From contig JACESF010000001.1 of assembly GCA_013911975.1 (NCBI GenBank), positions 62,001-126,000 on the forward strand: DNA of 64,000 bases. The letters are read 5' to 3'. The DNA is from Hyphomicrobiales bacterium. Its GTDB lineage: Bacteria > Pseudomonadota > Alphaproteobacteria > Rhizobiales > Xanthobacteraceae. Made by a program: the position numbers and the translations under genes. Each line of letters starts with the position of its first letter. Within the stretch, counting starts at the first letter, position 1. Positions 1-10,802 of the stretch are shown here, piece after piece. Below the pieces are notes generated by a model. The model did no database searches. It was given only the letters and a program-made list of their open reading frames with translations, and was not told the origin of the DNA.

Positions 1-1
1 G

Positions 2-367
2 CGCACCGTCCTCGTGGTGGAGGACGAGCCTTTGCTGCGCCTCGTGCTCAGCGATCTCTTGCGCGCGGAAGGTCTCGTGGTGGTGGAGGCGGCGAACGCG
101 GTCGAGGCGCTCGACCTGCTGGCTGCGGGCGTCGCGGCCGACTTCGTCTTCACCGATGTGCGGATGGCGGGGCCCATCGATGGCCTGGAACTGGTGCGGC
201 GCGTGGCGGTGTCGCATCCCGGCCTGCCCATGATGCTGACCTCCGGGCACCTCGAAAGGCCGCTCACCGAGCCCGGCGTCGGCTTCCTGCGCAAGCCCTA
301 CCTGCCCGCGGATGCGGTGGCGGCGATCCTGGCCGTGATGGAAAGGAGTGAGACCAATGGTGACTGA
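2..367 (+). CDS. Response regulator receiver-domain protein (5' partial)
   Basis: A single-domain CheY-like receiver. The frame is open to the first bases of the window (it reads RTVLVVEDEP), so the true start lies upstream; the GTG at 14 is internal. All hallmark residues are visible: the acidic pair in VVEDE, the phospho-acceptor Asp in FTDVRM, the Thr/Ser switch in MLTSG and the conserved Lys in LRKPY. No output domain follows, so it probably acts by protein-protein interaction as the receiver of a hybrid kinase or phosphorelay encoded upstream. Its 3' end overlaps the next gene by 11 bases, implying translational coupling. Confidence 0.85.
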   Translation, partial: RTVLVVEDEPLLRLVLSDLLRAEGLVVVEAANAVEALDLLAAGVAADFVFTDVRMAGPIDGLELVRRVAVSHPGLPMMLTSGHLERPLTEPGVGFLRKPYLPADAVAAILAVMERSETNGD

Positions 368-869
368 CGAAACCGATCCGAAGGCGCGCCCTTGTGTGGC
401 GATCCTGGATGGCGACGTGATCGCGCGCCACGTTCTTGCGGAATATCTGCGCACCTGCGGCTACCAGGTGGTGGAGGCGGCGACGTCCGAGGAATTGCTG
501 GCGGTTCTGGCGCACGGCGCTCCGGTCGTCGATACCGTCCTGTTCGATCTTGAGGCGCCCGGCGCCCTGCGCGGCTTCGTCCTGCGCAATCATCTGCGGG
601 CCACCTATCCCGCGCTGGACCTCATTCCGGCAGGCTCCATCGCCACGGCGCTGCGGGAGGCGGAGGACTTGTGCGAGGAGGGGCCGCAACTCTCGCGACC
701 CTACAATTCCCAGTTCGTGCTGGCGCGTATCCGTCGCATGAAGAGCACGGGCAGCAAGGGCCTGGGCGGCGCGGGCGCCAGCGACGCGTCGTGCGGGTGC
801 GAACCGATCGCTATTTCAACGCATAGCGCAGGCCGAGCCGGAACTGCTGTTCCTGGATTCCCGACATGA
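357..869 (+). CDS. Degenerate receiver-like protein
   Basis: 170-aa protein that starts with ATG at 357, eight bases after AAGGAG, and overlaps the end of the preceding receiver gene. Residues about 10-125 look like a second CheY fold: acidic LDGD at the end of strand 1 and an Asp in VLFDLEAPG at the phosphorylation position. The conserved Lys-Pro is Arg-Pro (LSRPYN), so normal phosphorylation signalling may be altered. The last ~45 residues are low-complexity and the 3' end (811-869) overlaps the convergent outer-membrane protein gene by 59 bases. It is probably a partner of the upstream receiver; function is inferred from fold only. Confidence 0.6.
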   Translation: MVTDETDPKARPCVAILDGDVIARHVLAEYLRTCGYQVVEAATSEELLAVLAHGAPVVDTVLFDLEAPGALRGFVLRNHLRATYPALDLIPAGSIATALREAEDLCEEGPQLSRPYNSQFVLARIRRMKSTGSKGLGGAGASDASCGCEPIAISTHSAGRAGTAVPGFPT

Positions 870-1485
870 CGAGGTCCACCGGGCGGCCCCTGATGTCGAA
901 GGTCGGGGCGCCGAGGTCGATGAAGCGGTAGCCCGCATTCAGGGTGATGTCGGGGGTGAGCGCCCAGGAGGCGCCCGCCACGAAGCTCCAGGCCGCCTGC
1001 CAGTCGTAGCGCTCCAGGTTCGGCAAGGTCACGACCACGGTGGCGGTGGAGGAGAGGGACACTTCTCCCGCGCCGATGCCGATGCCCACATAGGGCGTCA
1101 TGCGGCCGATCGTGAACAAATCCCAATAGACGTTCGCCAGGAACACCTTCTCCTGAAGGCGGGAATGGCTGATCACATCGGCGGTCACGTCGGCGCGGAA
1201 ATGGGGTGTGAAGCGGTAGCCGAGGCCGAGCCCGGCAGTCCAGCCCGGGCCGCCATAGGGCTGGGAGCGGGTGCCGATGGTGCCGGTCCCGGCGCCCAGG
1301 CGCGAGCCGCCCGCATCCGCGCGCAGATAGAAGCCGCTGCCCGTCGCGGCGGGCTCGTCGATGGCGGGAGCGGCGAGAGTGAAGTCGCCGGGACGGCCGG
1401 GCAGGAGCGGGACGTCGTCCGCGGCCTGCGCCGCCAAGGGCGCGAGGGCGGCCGTGCATAGCAGGAAGGGGAGAAAGGGCTGCAT
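811..1485 (-). CDS. Outer membrane beta-barrel protein (porin family)
   Basis: 224-aa exported protein. ATG at 1485 gives a textbook signal peptide (MQPFLPFLLCTAALAPLAAQA, then ADDVP); an upstream in-frame start would add an implausible arginine-rich tail. The mature part has alternating hydrophobic strands typical of the small Omp25/Omp31-like barrels of Rhizobiales (e.g. GWTAGLGLGYRFTPHFRADV, ending in FRLGLRYALK). It probably spans the outer membrane as an eight-stranded barrel with a structural role. It lies 102 bases downstream of glmM on the same strand, with independent transcription possible. Confidence 0.75.
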   Translation of the reverse strand: MQPFLPFLLCTAALAPLAAQAADDVPLLPGRPGDFTLAAPAIDEPAATGSGFYLRADAGGSRLGAGTGTIGTRSQPYGGPGWTAGLGLGYRFTPHFRADVTADVISHSRLQEKVFLANVYWDLFTIGRMTPYVGIGIGAGEVSLSSTATVVVTLPNLERYDWQAAWSFVAGASWALTPDITLNAGYRFIDLGAPTFDIRGRPVDLVMSGIQEQQFRLGLRYALK

Positions 1486-1587
1486 CTGCAATGTCGTCCG
1501 GCAATGAGGCGAGGGCGGCGAACCGGAGGCTCGCACGCGGTCATTAAAGGACCATTAACCCTGATCTCGGGCCCGCGAGGCGCTGTC

Positions 1588-2931
1588 TCAGGCGGCGACG
1601 CGCTGGAGCGCGTCGATCACCTCGTCCACCGCCTCTTCCACCAGATCCCGGTCGTCACCCTCGCCCATCACGCGGATGACGGGTTCCGTCCCTGAGGGAC
1701 GGATCAGCAGGCGCCCATGATTGGCCAGCTTCTGCTCCGCATGGGCGATGGCGGAGATGACCGACGCGGCCTCCAGCGGCTGGCCGGAGCGGTAGCGCAC
1801 ATTCTTGAGAATCTGCGGCAGCGGCTCGAAGCGGTGGCACACTTCCGAGACCGGGCGCTCGCGCCGCGCCACCACCGCCAGCACCTGGAGCGCGGCCAAA
1901 AGGCCGTCGCCGGTGGTGGCGTAGTCGGAGAGGATGATGTGGCCGGACTGCTCGCCGCCCACATTGTAGCCGTCGCTCTGCATGCGCTCGAGCACGTAGC
2001 GGTCGCCCACCGCGGTGCGCGCGAGGGTGAGGCCGAGGCTCTGCAGGTGCCGCTCCAGGCCCAGATTGGACATGACGGTGGCGACGATGCCGTCGCGCGA
2101 CAGGCGCCCGTCCTCGCGGAAGCTCTCGGCCACGACCGCCATGATCTGGTCGCCGTCCACCACATGGCCCTTCTCGTCCACGATGATGACGCGGTCCGCG
2201 TCGCCGTCGAGGGCGATGCCGATGTCGGCGCGCACTTCGCGCACCTTGGCGGCCAGGGCGGCGGGGGAGGTGGAGCCCACGTCACGGTTGATGTTGAGGC
2301 CGTCCGGCTCGGTGCCGATGGCGATCACCTCGGCGCCCAGCTCCCAGAGCGCCTCGGGCGCCACGCGGTAGCCCGCGCCGTTGGCGCAGTCCACCACCAC
2401 CCGCAGCCCGTCGAAGGACTGGTTCCGGGGCAGGGTGCGCTTGGCATATTCGATGTAGCGCGCATGCACGCCTTCCAGGCGCCGGGCGCGGCCGATCTCG
2501 GCGGGCTTGGCCAGCTTGCGGCCGAAATCCTGCTCGATCAGCTCCTCGATCTCCAGCTCGATCCCGTCCGACAGCTTGAAGCCGTCCGGCCCGAACAGCT
2601 TGATGCCGTTGTCGTCGAACGGATTGTGCGAGGCGGAGATCATCACGCCGAGGTCGGCGCGCATGGAGCGCGTGAGCATGCCCACCGCCGGGGTCGGCAT
2701 GGGGCCGAGCAGCAGCACGTCCATGCCCACCGAGGTGAAGCCCGCCACCAGCGCGTTCTCGATCATGTAGCCCGACAGGCGGGTATCCTTGCCGATGACC
2801 ACGCGATGGCGATGCTCGCCGCGGCGGAACACGAGGCCCGCCGCCATGCCGACCCTGAGCGCAAGGTCCGCCGTCAGCGTGGCATTCGCGCGTCCCCGCA
2901 CGCCGTCGGTTCCGAAATACTTCCGCGCCAT
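1588..2931 (-). CDS. glmM: Phosphoglucosamine mutase
   Basis: 447 aa, the normal length for GlmM, which interconverts glucosamine-6-phosphate and glucosamine-1-phosphate on the way to UDP-GlcNAc for peptidoglycan and LPS. Seen in sequence: N-terminal [10 protein letters not shown], the active-site serine loop [14 protein letters not shown] (about residue 100), the metal-binding loop DGDADR and the C-terminal sugar-phosphate loop RPSGTEP. The start is ATG at 2931, since the family begins with this M-x-KYFGTDG stretch; the frame stays open upstream but that part looks non-coding. In many relatives the gene follows ftsH-folP; here it is divergent from a PfkB kinase. Confidence 0.96.
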   Translation of the reverse strand: MARKYFGTDGVRGRANATLTADLALRVGMAAGLVFRRGEHRHRVVIGKDTRLSGYMIENALVAGFTSVGMDVLLLGPMPTPAVGMLTRSMRADLGVMISASHNPFDDNGIKLFGPDGFKLSDGIELEIEELIEQDFGRKLAKPAEIGRARRLEGVHARYIEYAKRTLPRNQSFDGLRVVVDCANGAGYRVAPEALWELGAEVIAIGTEPDGLNINRDVGSTSPAALAAKVREVRADIGIALDGDADRVIIVDEKGHVVDGDQIMAVVAESFREDGRLSRDGIVATVMSNLGLERHLQSLGLTLARTAVGDRYVLERMQSDGYNVGGEQSGHIILSDYATTGDGLLAALQVLAVVARRERPVSEVCHRFEPLPQILKNVRYRSGQPLEAASVISAIAHAEQKLANHGRLLIRPSGTEPVIRVMGEGDDRDLVEEAVDEVIDALQRVAA

Positions 2932-3153
2932 CCCACAGCCCTCTGCGGCCCCTTGCGGGCCGATGATCCCGTATCCAGCCCTCTTTACCCGCTCTGCGCG
3001 CGCGACGCCGCTCAAAATGTGTGAGCGACGATGACAAGGTGAAGATTTCCGGATCAGGCTCCCGATCCCGTCGCCCGGCGGTGCGGGATGCGTTGCCCCC
3101 GCCCGTCCCGCAGTGCTAGGGCTGCGCATCCTCAGATTGGGAGCCTTCGCCCC

Positions 3154-4152
3154 GTGACCTCGCCCCTTGATGTCCTGACCATCGGCAATGCCATCGTCGA
3201 CGTTCTCAGCCGCGCGGAGGAGGATTTCCTGCTCGCCCAGGGCATGGCGAAGGGCGCCATGACGCTGATCGACGAGGCGCGGGCGGAAGCGCTCTACGGC
3301 GCCATGGGGCCGGGTGTGGAGATTTCCGGCGGCTCGGCCGCCAACACGGCGGCGGGCGTCGCCTCGCTGGGCGGCAATGCGGGCTTTATCGGCCTCGTGC
3401 GCGACGACGGCCTCGGCAGCGTGTTCGCCCACGACATCCGCGCCGCGGGCGTGACCTATGAGACCCGCTCCGCGGGGGAGGGGCCCGCCACGGCCCGCTG
3501 CCTGATCCTGGTGACGCCGGACGGCGAGCGCACCATGAACACCTATCTGGGCGCGGCGCAGAACCTTACCACCGACCATATCGACGCCGCGCTCGTGGAG
3601 CGCGCCGCCATCACCTATCTGGAAGGCTATCTGTGGGACCCGCCGCCCGCCAAGGCGGCGTTCCTCGCCGCCGCGGAGATCGCCCACAAGGCCGGCCGGC
3701 AGGTGGCGATCACCCTGTCCGACGCCTTCTGCGTGGACCGCTACCGGGCGGAGTTCCTCGACCTCATCCGCCGCGGCGTGGTGGACCTCGTCTTCGCCAA
3801 CGAGGGCGAGGTGAAGTCGCTCTATGAGACCGCCGATTTCGATGCCGCGCTCGCCCGCCTGAAGGCGGAGGCGAAGCAGGCGGTGGTGACGCGCAGCGAG
3901 AAGGGCGCGCTGTTCTGCGCCGGCGGCGCCCTCGTCACCGTGCCCGCCGCGCCCGTGGCGGAAGTGGTCGATACCACCGGCGCGGGCGACCTGTTCGCCG
4001 CCGGCTTCCTGTTCGGCCATGCGCGCGGGCTTGATCCCGCCACCTCCCTCCGGCTCGGGGCGCTCGCCGCCGCCGAGGTGATCTCCCATGTGGGCGCGCG
4101 GCCCCAGAAGACCTTGGCGGACCTGGCCAAGGAGGCTGGCCTGCTGCGGTGA
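3154..4152 (+). CDS. PfkB-family kinase (adenosine kinase-like)
   Basis: 332-aa ribokinase-superfamily kinase. I choose the GTG at 3154 because homologues start just before [12 protein letters not shown]. The N-terminal GG motif region ([18 protein letters not shown]) and the C-terminal signature with anion hole and catalytic Asp ([16 protein letters not shown]) are both present. In alphaproteobacteria this subfamily is usually annotated as adenosine kinase or sugar kinase; the substrate cannot be settled from sequence. The stop overlaps the start of the next gene (GTGA), so the helicase is probably co-translated with it. Confidence 0.88.
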   Translation: MTSPLDVLTIGNAIVDVLSRAEEDFLLAQGMAKGAMTLIDEARAEALYGAMGPGVEISGGSAANTAAGVASLGGNAGFIGLVRDDGLGSVFAHDIRAAGVTYETRSAGEGPATARCLILVTPDGERTMNTYLGAAQNLTTDHIDAALVERAAITYLEGYLWDPPPAKAAFLAAAEIAHKAGRQVAITLSDAFCVDRYRAEFLDLIRRGVVDLVFANEGEVKSLYETADFDAALARLKAEAKQAVVTRSEKGALFCAGGALVTVPAAPVAEVVDTTGAGDLFAAGFLFGHARGLDPATSLRLGALAAAEVISHVGARPQKTLADLAKEAGLLR

Positions 4153-5438
4153 CGCTGCCCGCCGAACTGGAAGGCGCCCCGCGCGCCCTGGCCCATATCG
4201 AGGCGGGCGCGGGCACCATCATGGTGCTCGGCGGCGCCGGCACGGGGAAGACCACCTTCCTGCACGAGCTGCGCAAGGAGCCGCGCGGACGACAGGTGTT
4301 CCTCGCGCCCACCGGCGTCGCCGCGCTCCAGCTCGGCGGCCAGACCATCCATTCCTTCTTCGGCATTCCCCCGCGCATCCTCAACCCGGACGAGGTGAAG
4401 CCGCGCGTCCAGGTGCGCCGGCTGCTCAAGAAGCTGGACCGGCTGGTGATCGACGAGATTTCCATGGTGCGGGCCGACCTGCTCGACACCGTGGACCGCT
4501 CCATGCGCATCGCGCGCGACCGGGACGAGCCGTTCGGCGGGGTCCAGGTGGTGCTGGTGGGTGACTTCCTCCAGCTTCCCCCTGTGGTGCCCTATGCCGA
4601 GCAGGACATGCTGGAGCGCATGGGCTATGGCGGGCCGTTCGCCTTCGACGCCTTGTCCCTGCGCGCGCGCCCTGTCGCGCGGGTGCCCTTCACGAAGGTG
4701 CACCGGCAGTCGGACGACACCTTCATCGCCATTCTCGGCGCCATCCGGCGCGGCATCGGCCTCCGGGAGGCGGTGGAGGCGCTGAACGCCGCCTGCGTGC
4801 GCGAGCATCGCGGCGGCACCATGCCGGTGCTGCTGACGCCCACCAATGCGCGGGCCGACGCCTACAACCAGCGGGGCCTTGCCGCGCTCTCCGGCAACGA
4901 GAAGACGTTCGCCGGGCTGCTGAAGGGCGAGTTCGGCCTGGAGGGCGACCGCCTGCCGGTGCCCGAGCGGCTGGCGCTGAAGCCGGGCGCGCGGGTCATG
5001 GCCCTGCGCAACGATCCCGCCCGGCGCTGGGTCAACGGCTCGGTGGGCACGGTGGTGGGCATCGGCGCCCATTCCGCCCTGGTGCGGCTGGATTCCGGGC
5101 CGACGGTGGAGATCGAGAGCTTCACCTGGGAGCGCCTGCGGTACGGCTGGGACGAGGCGACCGGGCGCATCGAGGCGCAGGTAGTGGGCACCTATACCCA
5201 GCTTCCCCTCGCGCCCGCCTGGGCCATGACCATGCACAAGGCCCAGGGCCTGACCCTGGAGGACGTGCGCATCGACTTCGAGGGCGGCGCCTTCGCGGCG
5301 GGGCAGGCCTATGTGGCGCTGTCGCGGGCGCGCTCCATGGAAGGGCTCTCCCTGGTGCGGCCGATCCGCCATTCCGACATCCGGTTCGACCGGCGCGTCG
5401 CCGCCTTCGTCGCGGCCTTCGAGAGCGCGGCGGACTGA
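4149..5438 (+). CDS. PIF1/RecD-like superfamily 1 helicase
   Basis: 429-aa ATP-dependent DNA helicase. Visible motifs in order: Walker [10 protein letters not shown] (about residues 28-36), motif Ia [19 protein letters not shown] typical of the PIF1 group, Walker [10 protein letters not shown], motif [16 protein letters not shown], and C-terminal motifs V/VI ([12 protein letters not shown] and [13 protein letters not shown]). PIF1 enzymes unwind DNA 5' to 3' and process G-quadruplexes and replication or recombination intermediates. Translation starts at GTG 4149 inside the stop of the PfkB kinase gene; the functional link between the two is not obvious. Confidence 0.88.
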   Translation: MTLPAELEGAPRALAHIEAGAGTIMVLGGAGTGKTTFLHELRKEPRGRQVFLAPTGVAALQLGGQTIHSFFGIPPRILNPDEVKPRVQVRRLLKKLDRLVIDEISMVRADLLDTVDRSMRIARDRDEPFGGVQVVLVGDFLQLPPVVPYAEQDMLERMGYGGPFAFDALSLRARPVARVPFTKVHRQSDDTFIAILGAIRRGIGLREAVEALNAACVREHRGGTMPVLLTPTNARADAYNQRGLAALSGNEKTFAGLLKGEFGLEGDRLPVPERLALKPGARVMALRNDPARRWVNGSVGTVVGIGAHSALVRLDSGPTVEIESFTWERLRYGWDEATGRIEAQVVGTYTQLPLAPAWAMTMHKAQGLTLEDVRIDFEGGAFAAGQAYVALSRARSMEGLSLVRPIRHSDIRFDRRVAAFVAAFESAAD

Positions 5439-5445
5439 TCCGGCC

Positions 5446-5826
5446 TCACGGCAGGCCCTTGCATTGCACCGGCGGGGCGGCCTCGCCCTTGCGCAGATCC
5501 TGCAAGGTCGCGTCCGCGCCCTTGGCCCACCACACATAGGGGCCGGCGGCATAGCGCGCGCCGGAGCCCGAGAGCACTTGGGCGAAGACCAGCGTCTGCC
5601 CGTCCAGCGGCAGCACGGCGAGGGAGATGGGCCCGGCGGTGACATAGTCCACCCGCAGCGGCCCCAGCCCGTCGCACTGGTACCGCGCCTCGGTCCGTTG
5701 CGCCTCCACGGGGTGTGCCTGCGGGCCATCGGGCAGGGGAAGGTCCAGGCTTCCGGCGGCCGCCGGAGCGGCGGCGGCGATGCCCAGGAGCGCCAGCGCT
5801 GCTCCCCAAGGGAAGGTCCGTGTCAT
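5446..5826 (-). CDS. MliC-family lysozyme inhibitor-like exported protein
   Basis: 126 aa. ATG at 5826 is preceded by AAAGG at good spacing and gives a signal peptide (TFPWGAALALLGIAAAAPAAA). The mature part has the MliC/PliC pattern: a Cys in ARYQCDGLGPLRVDY, a central strand SLAVLPLDGQTLVF, and SGSGARYAAGPYVWWAKGADATL, which resembles the conserved SGSGARY...W..G..A inhibitory loop, plus a second Cys near the C-terminus for a disulfide. Such proteins sit in the periplasm and block C-type lysozyme. There is no lipobox Cys right after the signal, so it is probably soluble (PliC-like). Confidence 0.72.
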   Translation of the reverse strand: MTRTFPWGAALALLGIAAAAPAAAGSLDLPLPDGPQAHPVEAQRTEARYQCDGLGPLRVDYVTAGPISLAVLPLDGQTLVFAQVLSGSGARYAAGPYVWWAKGADATLQDLRKGEAAPPVQCKGLP

Positions 5827-5977
5827 CAGGTAGCCTTTCAATAAGAAGGGGCGCAATGGAGTTTCTTCCATTTTGAGTTGTAATAAGGATCAGGTCTTCA
5901 TCGACAAGCGATTCAGGAACAAGCAAGGTAAGTTTGGGGCAAAAGATCGGGCATAGGCCCAATACAAAGCAAGACTT

Positions 5978-7510
5978 ATGAACCCTGCCACAGAGGTCCC
6001 TCCCGACACACGTTCGGAAGAGACGATAGATCCGGTGCGGGGGGCGGAACACGTCGCCACCCCGCCCATTGCGCGGCTTCTGTTCGCGGGGACGCTGGTC
6101 GCCGTGGCGGCGGTCCTCGGGGTCATCGCCGTCGTGCTGTGGCAGATGCGCCAGGATGCGTGGGAGCATGCGGAGCAGGCATCGCAGAACCTGCTGAACT
6201 CCATCATCGGCAATATCGACGCCAACATGCGCGTCTATTCCTTCGCCCTCGACCTGGGCGCCGGCGCCTGGGAAAATGCGGAGGTGGCCAGCCTGTCTCC
6301 GGAGGCCCGGCATCAATTGCTGGGCACGATCGCGGCGAAGGCCCGCCACCTCGCTGTGGTCTTCGTGCTCGACCAGAACGGAAACCTCACATCCGAATCC
6401 GCGCGCTTTCCGACACGCGAGATCAACCTGGCCGACCGGGACTATTTCCAGGTCCACCAGGCGCGGCCGGACGCGGGACATTTCCTGAGCGCGCCGCACC
6501 TGAGCCGTCTGCGCATGAGCGAGCCGTTCTTCGCCGTCAGCCGCCGGCTCAACGCACGCGACGGCAGCTTTGCGGGCGTGCTCGTCGCGGCGGTCCAACT
6601 GTCCTATTTCTCAAAGCTTTTCCACGGCCTCGAGCTCGGCCCCGACGGCGAGATCAGCATCGAGACGCGGGACGGTACGACGCTGATGCGCATCCCCGAC
6701 ACCCCGGAGCGTCCGATCGGCTTCAGCCTTAAGAGCTCCGAGGTCTTCGAGCGCATGAAGGCCGAGGGCAGCGGCAGCTTCGTCGCGACCGCCGGCGGTG
6801 TGGAGCGCCTGTACAGCTTCGCGCAGATCCCGTCCGAATCCCTCATCCTCAGCGTGGGCGTTTCCGTCGACGGGATCCTGAAAGACTGGCGTGCGCGCGC
6901 CACGGTGATCGGTGCCGTGACGCTGGTGGTCTGCGCGGCCCTGGTGGCGCTGGCCTTCCTGCTGCGGGCCGAACTGCGCCGCCGGGCCGTCGCCGAGGCG
7001 GACCTGGCCTTCCTGTCCGTGACGGACGGCCTGACCGGCCTTCCCAACCGGCGCCATTTCGACGAGATCATTCAGCGCGAGTGGCGCCGGACCGGGCGCA
7101 GCGGCGCGTCCCTGGCGCTCCTGTTTCTCGACGTGGACCGCTTCAAGGTGCTCAACGACCGCTACGGCCACGCCCGGGGCGACGAGGTCTTGAAAGTGAT
7201 CGCGCGGGTGATCGACGCCAGCATCCGCCGCCCCGGCGACATGGGCGCGCGCTATGGGGGCGAGGAATTCGCCGTCATCCTGCCCAATACCGACGTGAAG
7301 GCCGCTGCTGGCATCGCCGAGACCATCCGGTCCGGCATCGAGCGGGCCACCGGCCCCGGCACCGGCTGGCCCCAGACCACCGTGAGCATTGGCGTCAATG
7401 CGGTTGGGCCGGGCACCAATCTCAGCATCGCGGACCTGCTGGCGGGCGCCGACAAGGCGCTTTACCGGGCCAAGGCGGAGGGCCGCAATCGCGTCGCCAG
7501 TTGCGTCTGA
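5978..7510 (+). CDS. Membrane diguanylate cyclase with periplasmic sensor
   Basis: 510 aa. A transmembrane helix at about 32-54, a ~250-residue periplasmic region resembling a Cache/PAS sensor (GNIDANMRVYSFALDLG..., with a second lobe rich in NLADRDYFQVHQ), a second helix at about 308-330, then a GGDEF domain. The active site is GGEEF (about residues 427-431), which is catalytically competent. Five residues before it lies an RxxD (RPGD) inhibitory site, so product feedback by c-di-GMP is expected. It makes c-di-GMP from GTP in response to an external ligand. The MCP-like genes follow on the same strand 104 bases later, so a shared behaviour module is possible. Confidence 0.9.
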   Translation: MNPATEVPPDTRSEETIDPVRGAEHVATPPIARLLFAGTLVAVAAVLGVIAVVLWQMRQDAWEHAEQASQNLLNSIIGNIDANMRVYSFALDLGAGAWENAEVASLSPEARHQLLGTIAAKARHLAVVFVLDQNGNLTSESARFPTREINLADRDYFQVHQARPDAGHFLSAPHLSRLRMSEPFFAVSRRLNARDGSFAGVLVAAVQLSYFSKLFHGLELGPDGEISIETRDGTTLMRIPDTPERPIGFSLKSSEVFERMKAEGSGSFVATAGGVERLYSFAQIPSESLILSVGVSVDGILKDWRARATVIGAVTLVVCAALVALAFLLRAELRRRAVAEADLAFLSVTDGLTGLPNRRHFDEIIQREWRRTGRSGASLALLFLDVDRFKVLNDRYGHARGDEVLKVIARVIDASIRRPGDMGARYGGEEFAVILPNTDVKAAAGIAETIRSGIERATGPGTGWPQTTVSIGVNAVGPGTNLSIADLLAGADKALYRAKAEGRNRVASCV

Positions 7511-7614
7511 CACCCCTTAAGGAGCGACCCCATCCAGGCTCGCACAAGCTTCGCCCGTGAAGCTCATGCCATTGCATTTGCGATGTTGCGTGCTCTTTTG
7601 CCTGGAGATTTTCG

Positions 7615-9096
7615 ATGGCTTTTGGATCCGGCTCCTTCCGGCGGGACGTCGTGCCGCCGGCGATCGATACGCGCCTGCTGGACCGACTCCCCTCCGCCGT
7701 TCTCCTCTGCGATCCCCAGAGCCTCGTGATCCGCTATGCCAACGGCCGCTCCATGCGGCTGTTCGAACGCATCGCCCATGTGCTGCCGATGAAGCCGGAC
7801 GCGGTGGTGGGCAGCACGCTCGACACGCTGCATCCGGCCTTCCTGGAGCAGCGGCAGGAGATCCTCTCCGCCACCGACGCCGCCCACCGCATGGTGATCC
7901 CGCTGAAGGCCGAGACCCTGGAATTCCACGTGGATTCCATCCGCGACGCGCGGGGCCAGCGCGGCTACCTCCAGCTCACCTGGAACGTCACCACCGACCT
8001 CGTGGCCGAGGAGGCGCGGATCCGGCACCTGCGCCAGATGGTGGACGACATGCCCATCAACGTCATGACCTGCGATCCCAAGGACTTCCGGATCGACTAT
8101 GCCAACAAGGCGACCCTGGAGACGCTGCGGCGCATCGAGCGCCACCTGCCCATCACAGCGAACCAGTTGCTGGGCAGCACCATCGACGTGTTCCACAAGC
8201 ATCCCACGCGCTGGCGCGCGCTGCTCGCGGACGCCCGCAACCTGCCGCACACCGCCCGCATCCGTCTCGGCGACGAGACCCTGGACCTGCGCATCACCGC
8301 CATCACCGACGAGAAGGGTGCCTATGTGGGCCCCATGCTCACCTGGGCGCTGGTGACCGACAGCGTGCAGGTGGCGAATGGGGTGTCGCAGGTGGTGGGC
8401 GCTATGACCCGCACCTCGGAGACCGTCCATTCCTCCAGCGAGCGCCTGCTGGCCCTGACCGAGAAATCCGAGGAGATGGCCTCCACCGTCTCGGCCTCGG
8501 CGGTGCAGATGTCGAATTCCTTCGACGAGATTTCCGACCGCCTGCGCGAGGCGCTCACCATGTCGGAGGAGACGGCCAGCAAGGCCGATTCCACCGACGA
8601 GATCGTCAACAGCCTCTCCAACAGCGTGAAGCGCATCGGCGCCGTGACGGCGCTCATCGAGAAGATCGCGTCCCAGACCAATCTGCTGGCCCTCAACGCC
8701 ACCATCGAGGCGGCGCGGGTGGGCAGCGCCGGCAAGGGGTTCGAAGTGGTGGCGCAGGAGGTGAAGGCGCTGGCCGTGCAGACCGCCGACGCCACCAAGG
8801 ACATCCGTGCCCAGGTGGGCGCCGTGCAGCAGGCGAGCGGGGAGGCGGCCGCGGCGGTCTCCGAGATCACCCAGAACGTCACCCGCCTGTCCTCGGTCTT
8901 CACCTCCATCAGCTCCGGCATGGCGCTGCAGTCCGATTCCAACCGCGCGGTGAGCGAGAGCATCGGCGGGGTGTCCCGCGCCTCGGCCGAGATTCGCGAG
9001 GCGGCGGTGGGCGTCAGCAACGTGGCCGGGGAGGTCTCGGGCTTTGCCGAGCGGCTCAATGGCGAGATCGAAACTCTGCTGAAGCCCAAGGGATAG
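7615..9096 (+). CDS. Soluble PAS-containing methyl-accepting chemotaxis protein (copy 1)
   Basis: 493 aa with no membrane segment. Two PAS-like repeats occupy about residues 20-130 and 140-250 ([19 protein letters not shown] and [19 protein letters not shown] share the same pattern), followed by an MCP signalling domain whose hairpin tip reads [21 protein letters not shown]. It should bind CheA/CheW in the cytoplasm and sense an intracellular cue or bound cofactor. The start ATG 7615 has GGAG upstream. The next gene is a close paralogue; see the finding on tandem duplication. Confidence 0.85.
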   Translation: MAFGSGSFRRDVVPPAIDTRLLDRLPSAVLLCDPQSLVIRYANGRSMRLFERIAHVLPMKPDAVVGSTLDTLHPAFLEQRQEILSATDAAHRMVIPLKAETLEFHVDSIRDARGQRGYLQLTWNVTTDLVAEEARIRHLRQMVDDMPINVMTCDPKDFRIDYANKATLETLRRIERHLPITANQLLGSTIDVFHKHPTRWRALLADARNLPHTARIRLGDETLDLRITAITDEKGAYVGPMLTWALVTDSVQVANGVSQVVGAMTRTSETVHSSSERLLALTEKSEEMASTVSASAVQMSNSFDEISDRLREALTMSEETASKADSTDEIVNSLSNSVKRIGAVTALIEKIASQTNLLALNATIEAARVGSAGKGFEVVAQEVKALAVQTADATKDIRAQVGAVQQASGEAAAAVSEITQNVTRLSSVFTSISSGMALQSDSNRAVSESIGGVSRASAEIREAAVGVSNVAGEVSGFAERLNGEIETLLKPKG

Positions 9097-9329
9097 TGCG
9101 TCGCCGCCCGCCTCCGTAGCACTACTAAGTGGGTGTCCAGGAACGGATTTTGCGGTTTCTGGACCCGGAAGCGGTATCATGCTGAATGATTTTCCACCAT
9201 TGGCGGGCGTGCAGTCGGGATAGCGTGCCCGGTGGTTGCGTCACTCCAGTTTCACACAAGCCTCGTCGCCCCAGAAAGGCGGGGACTGAACCGCACGGCC
9301 GGACCGATTCCGGTCGAGGGAGGACGATG

Positions 9330-10802
9330 ATGGGGTTTGAAGGCTCGCAGGCGTTGCGCCAGCAAAGCACGCCGCTTGCAATGGATACAAAGCTCATCGA
9401 GCGCCTGCCCGCCGCCGTGCTGGTCTGCGATCCCCAGAGCCTCGTGATCCTCTACGCCAACCGTCGCGCCGTGGCGGAGTTTTCCGATCTGGCCCTGCCG
9501 ATGGTCCCGAAGGTCCTGGCGGGCGCGAGCCTGCGGGACATTCATCCCGATTTCGCGGCGCTCGCGCGCGCCGCCGCCAAGCGCGACGCGCTGCCGTGGT
9601 CCTGCCGCATCGATCTCGGCGGGCAGACCCTCCAGGTCGACCTCGACGTCATGGAAGCCGGACGCGGCCATCCGGGCTATGCGTTGGTGACGGTCGAGAG
9701 CCAGGGGGCGACCCTGTCCGCCGCCGCGCGCCGCCTGCGCCAGATGGTGGACGACATGCCCATCAACGTCATGACCTGCGAGCTGACGGACTTCCGCATC
9801 GAATACGCCAACAAGGCCAGCGTCGAGACGCTCCGCCGCATCGAGCGTTACCTGCCCATCACCGCCGACCAACTCGTGGGATCGTCCATCGACGTGTTCC
9901 ACAAGGATCCGGGCCGGGTGCGCAAGATCCTCGCGGATCCCCGCAACCTGCCCCACAGCGCGCGGATCAAGGCCGGTCCCGAGACCCTCGACCTGCGGAT
10001 CTCCGCGATCACCGACGAGCACGGAACCTATATCGGCCCCATGCTGACCTGGGCGCTCATGACGGAAAGCGTCGCCATTGCCGACGGCGTGACGACGGTG
10101 GTGTCGGCCATGAGCAGCACCGCCGAGCGCGTCCACAATTCCAGCGACCGCCTGCTCACGCTCGCCGAGCATTCCGAGCAGATGGTGTCCGCCGTCTCCT
10201 CCTCGGCGGTGGAGATGTCGGCCTCGTTCGACGAAGTGTCCGACCAGCTCCGGCGCGCCACGGAAACCTCCCGCGACATGGCCTCCAAGGCGGGCGCCAC
10301 GGACGAACTGGTGAGCGGCCTCGCGGGCAGCGTGGAGCGCATCGGCACCGTGACGGCGCTCATCGAGAAGATCGCCTCCCAGACCAACCTTCTCGCCCTC
10401 AACGCCACCATCGAGGCAGCGCGCGTGGGCGAGGCGGGGCGCGGCTTCGCCGTGGTGGCGCAGGAGGTGAAGGCGCTGGCGGTGCAGACCGCCGCCGCCA
10501 CCAAGGACATCCGCGACCAGGTGACGGCCGTGCAGCAGAGCAGCAGCGCCGCCGCCACGTCGGTCTCGGACATCACCGGCAATATCGGCCGCCTGTCGGA
10601 AGTGTTCTCGGCCATCTCCGCCGCCATGGAGGAACAGTCCGTCACAAATCGCGGCGTGAGCGAGAGCGTCACCGGCGTCTCGCGCACCGTCAGCGAGATC
10701 CGCGAGGCGGCCCACGGGGTCAGCACGGTGGCCGGCGAGGTGTCCGAATTCGCGGATCGCCTCACCCGCGAGGTGCAGGTGTTGCTCAACCGCCGCGACT
10801 GA
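9330..10802 (+). CDS. Soluble PAS-containing methyl-accepting chemotaxis protein (copy 2)
   Basis: 490 aa, paralogue of the preceding gene with the same layout: PAS ([19 protein letters not shown]), PAS ([19 protein letters not shown]), MCP signalling domain with [21 protein letters not shown]. Two ATGs lie side by side at 9327 and 9330 after GAGGGAGG (9316-9323); spacing favours 9330, but 9327 cannot be excluded. The PAS2-to-signalling core is nearly identical to copy 1, whereas PAS1 has diverged (residues after LLAL differ and the loop contains [13 protein letters not shown]), suggesting a change of input with a conserved output. No transmembrane helices are seen. Confidence 0.85.
   Translation: MGFEGSQALRQQSTPLAMDTKLIERLPAAVLVCDPQSLVILYANRRAVAEFSDLALPMVPKVLAGASLRDIHPDFAALARAAAKRDALPWSCRIDLGGQTLQVDLDVMEAGRGHPGYALVTVESQGATLSAAARRLRQMVDDMPINVMTCELTDFRIEYANKASVETLRRIERYLPITADQLVGSSIDVFHKDPGRVRKILADPRNLPHSARIKAGPETLDLRISAITDEHGTYIGPMLTWALMTESVAIADGVTTVVSAMSSTAERVHNSSDRLLTLAEHSEQMVSAVSSSAVEMSASFDEVSDQLRRATETSRDMASKAGATDELVSGLAGSVERIGTVTALIEKIASQTNLLALNATIEAARVGEAGRGFAVVAQEVKALAVQTAAATKDIRDQVTAVQQSSSAAATSVSDITGNIGRLSEVFSAISAAMEEQSVTNRGVSESVTGVSRTVSEIREAAHGVSTVAGEVSEFADRLTREVQVLLNRRD

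Noticed and set aside
1588..4089. Long open frame extending glmM upstream by about 385 codons
   Set aside because: The extension is antisense to the PfkB kinase gene, is Arg/Gly/Ala-rich and non-conserved; GlmM starts at 2931.
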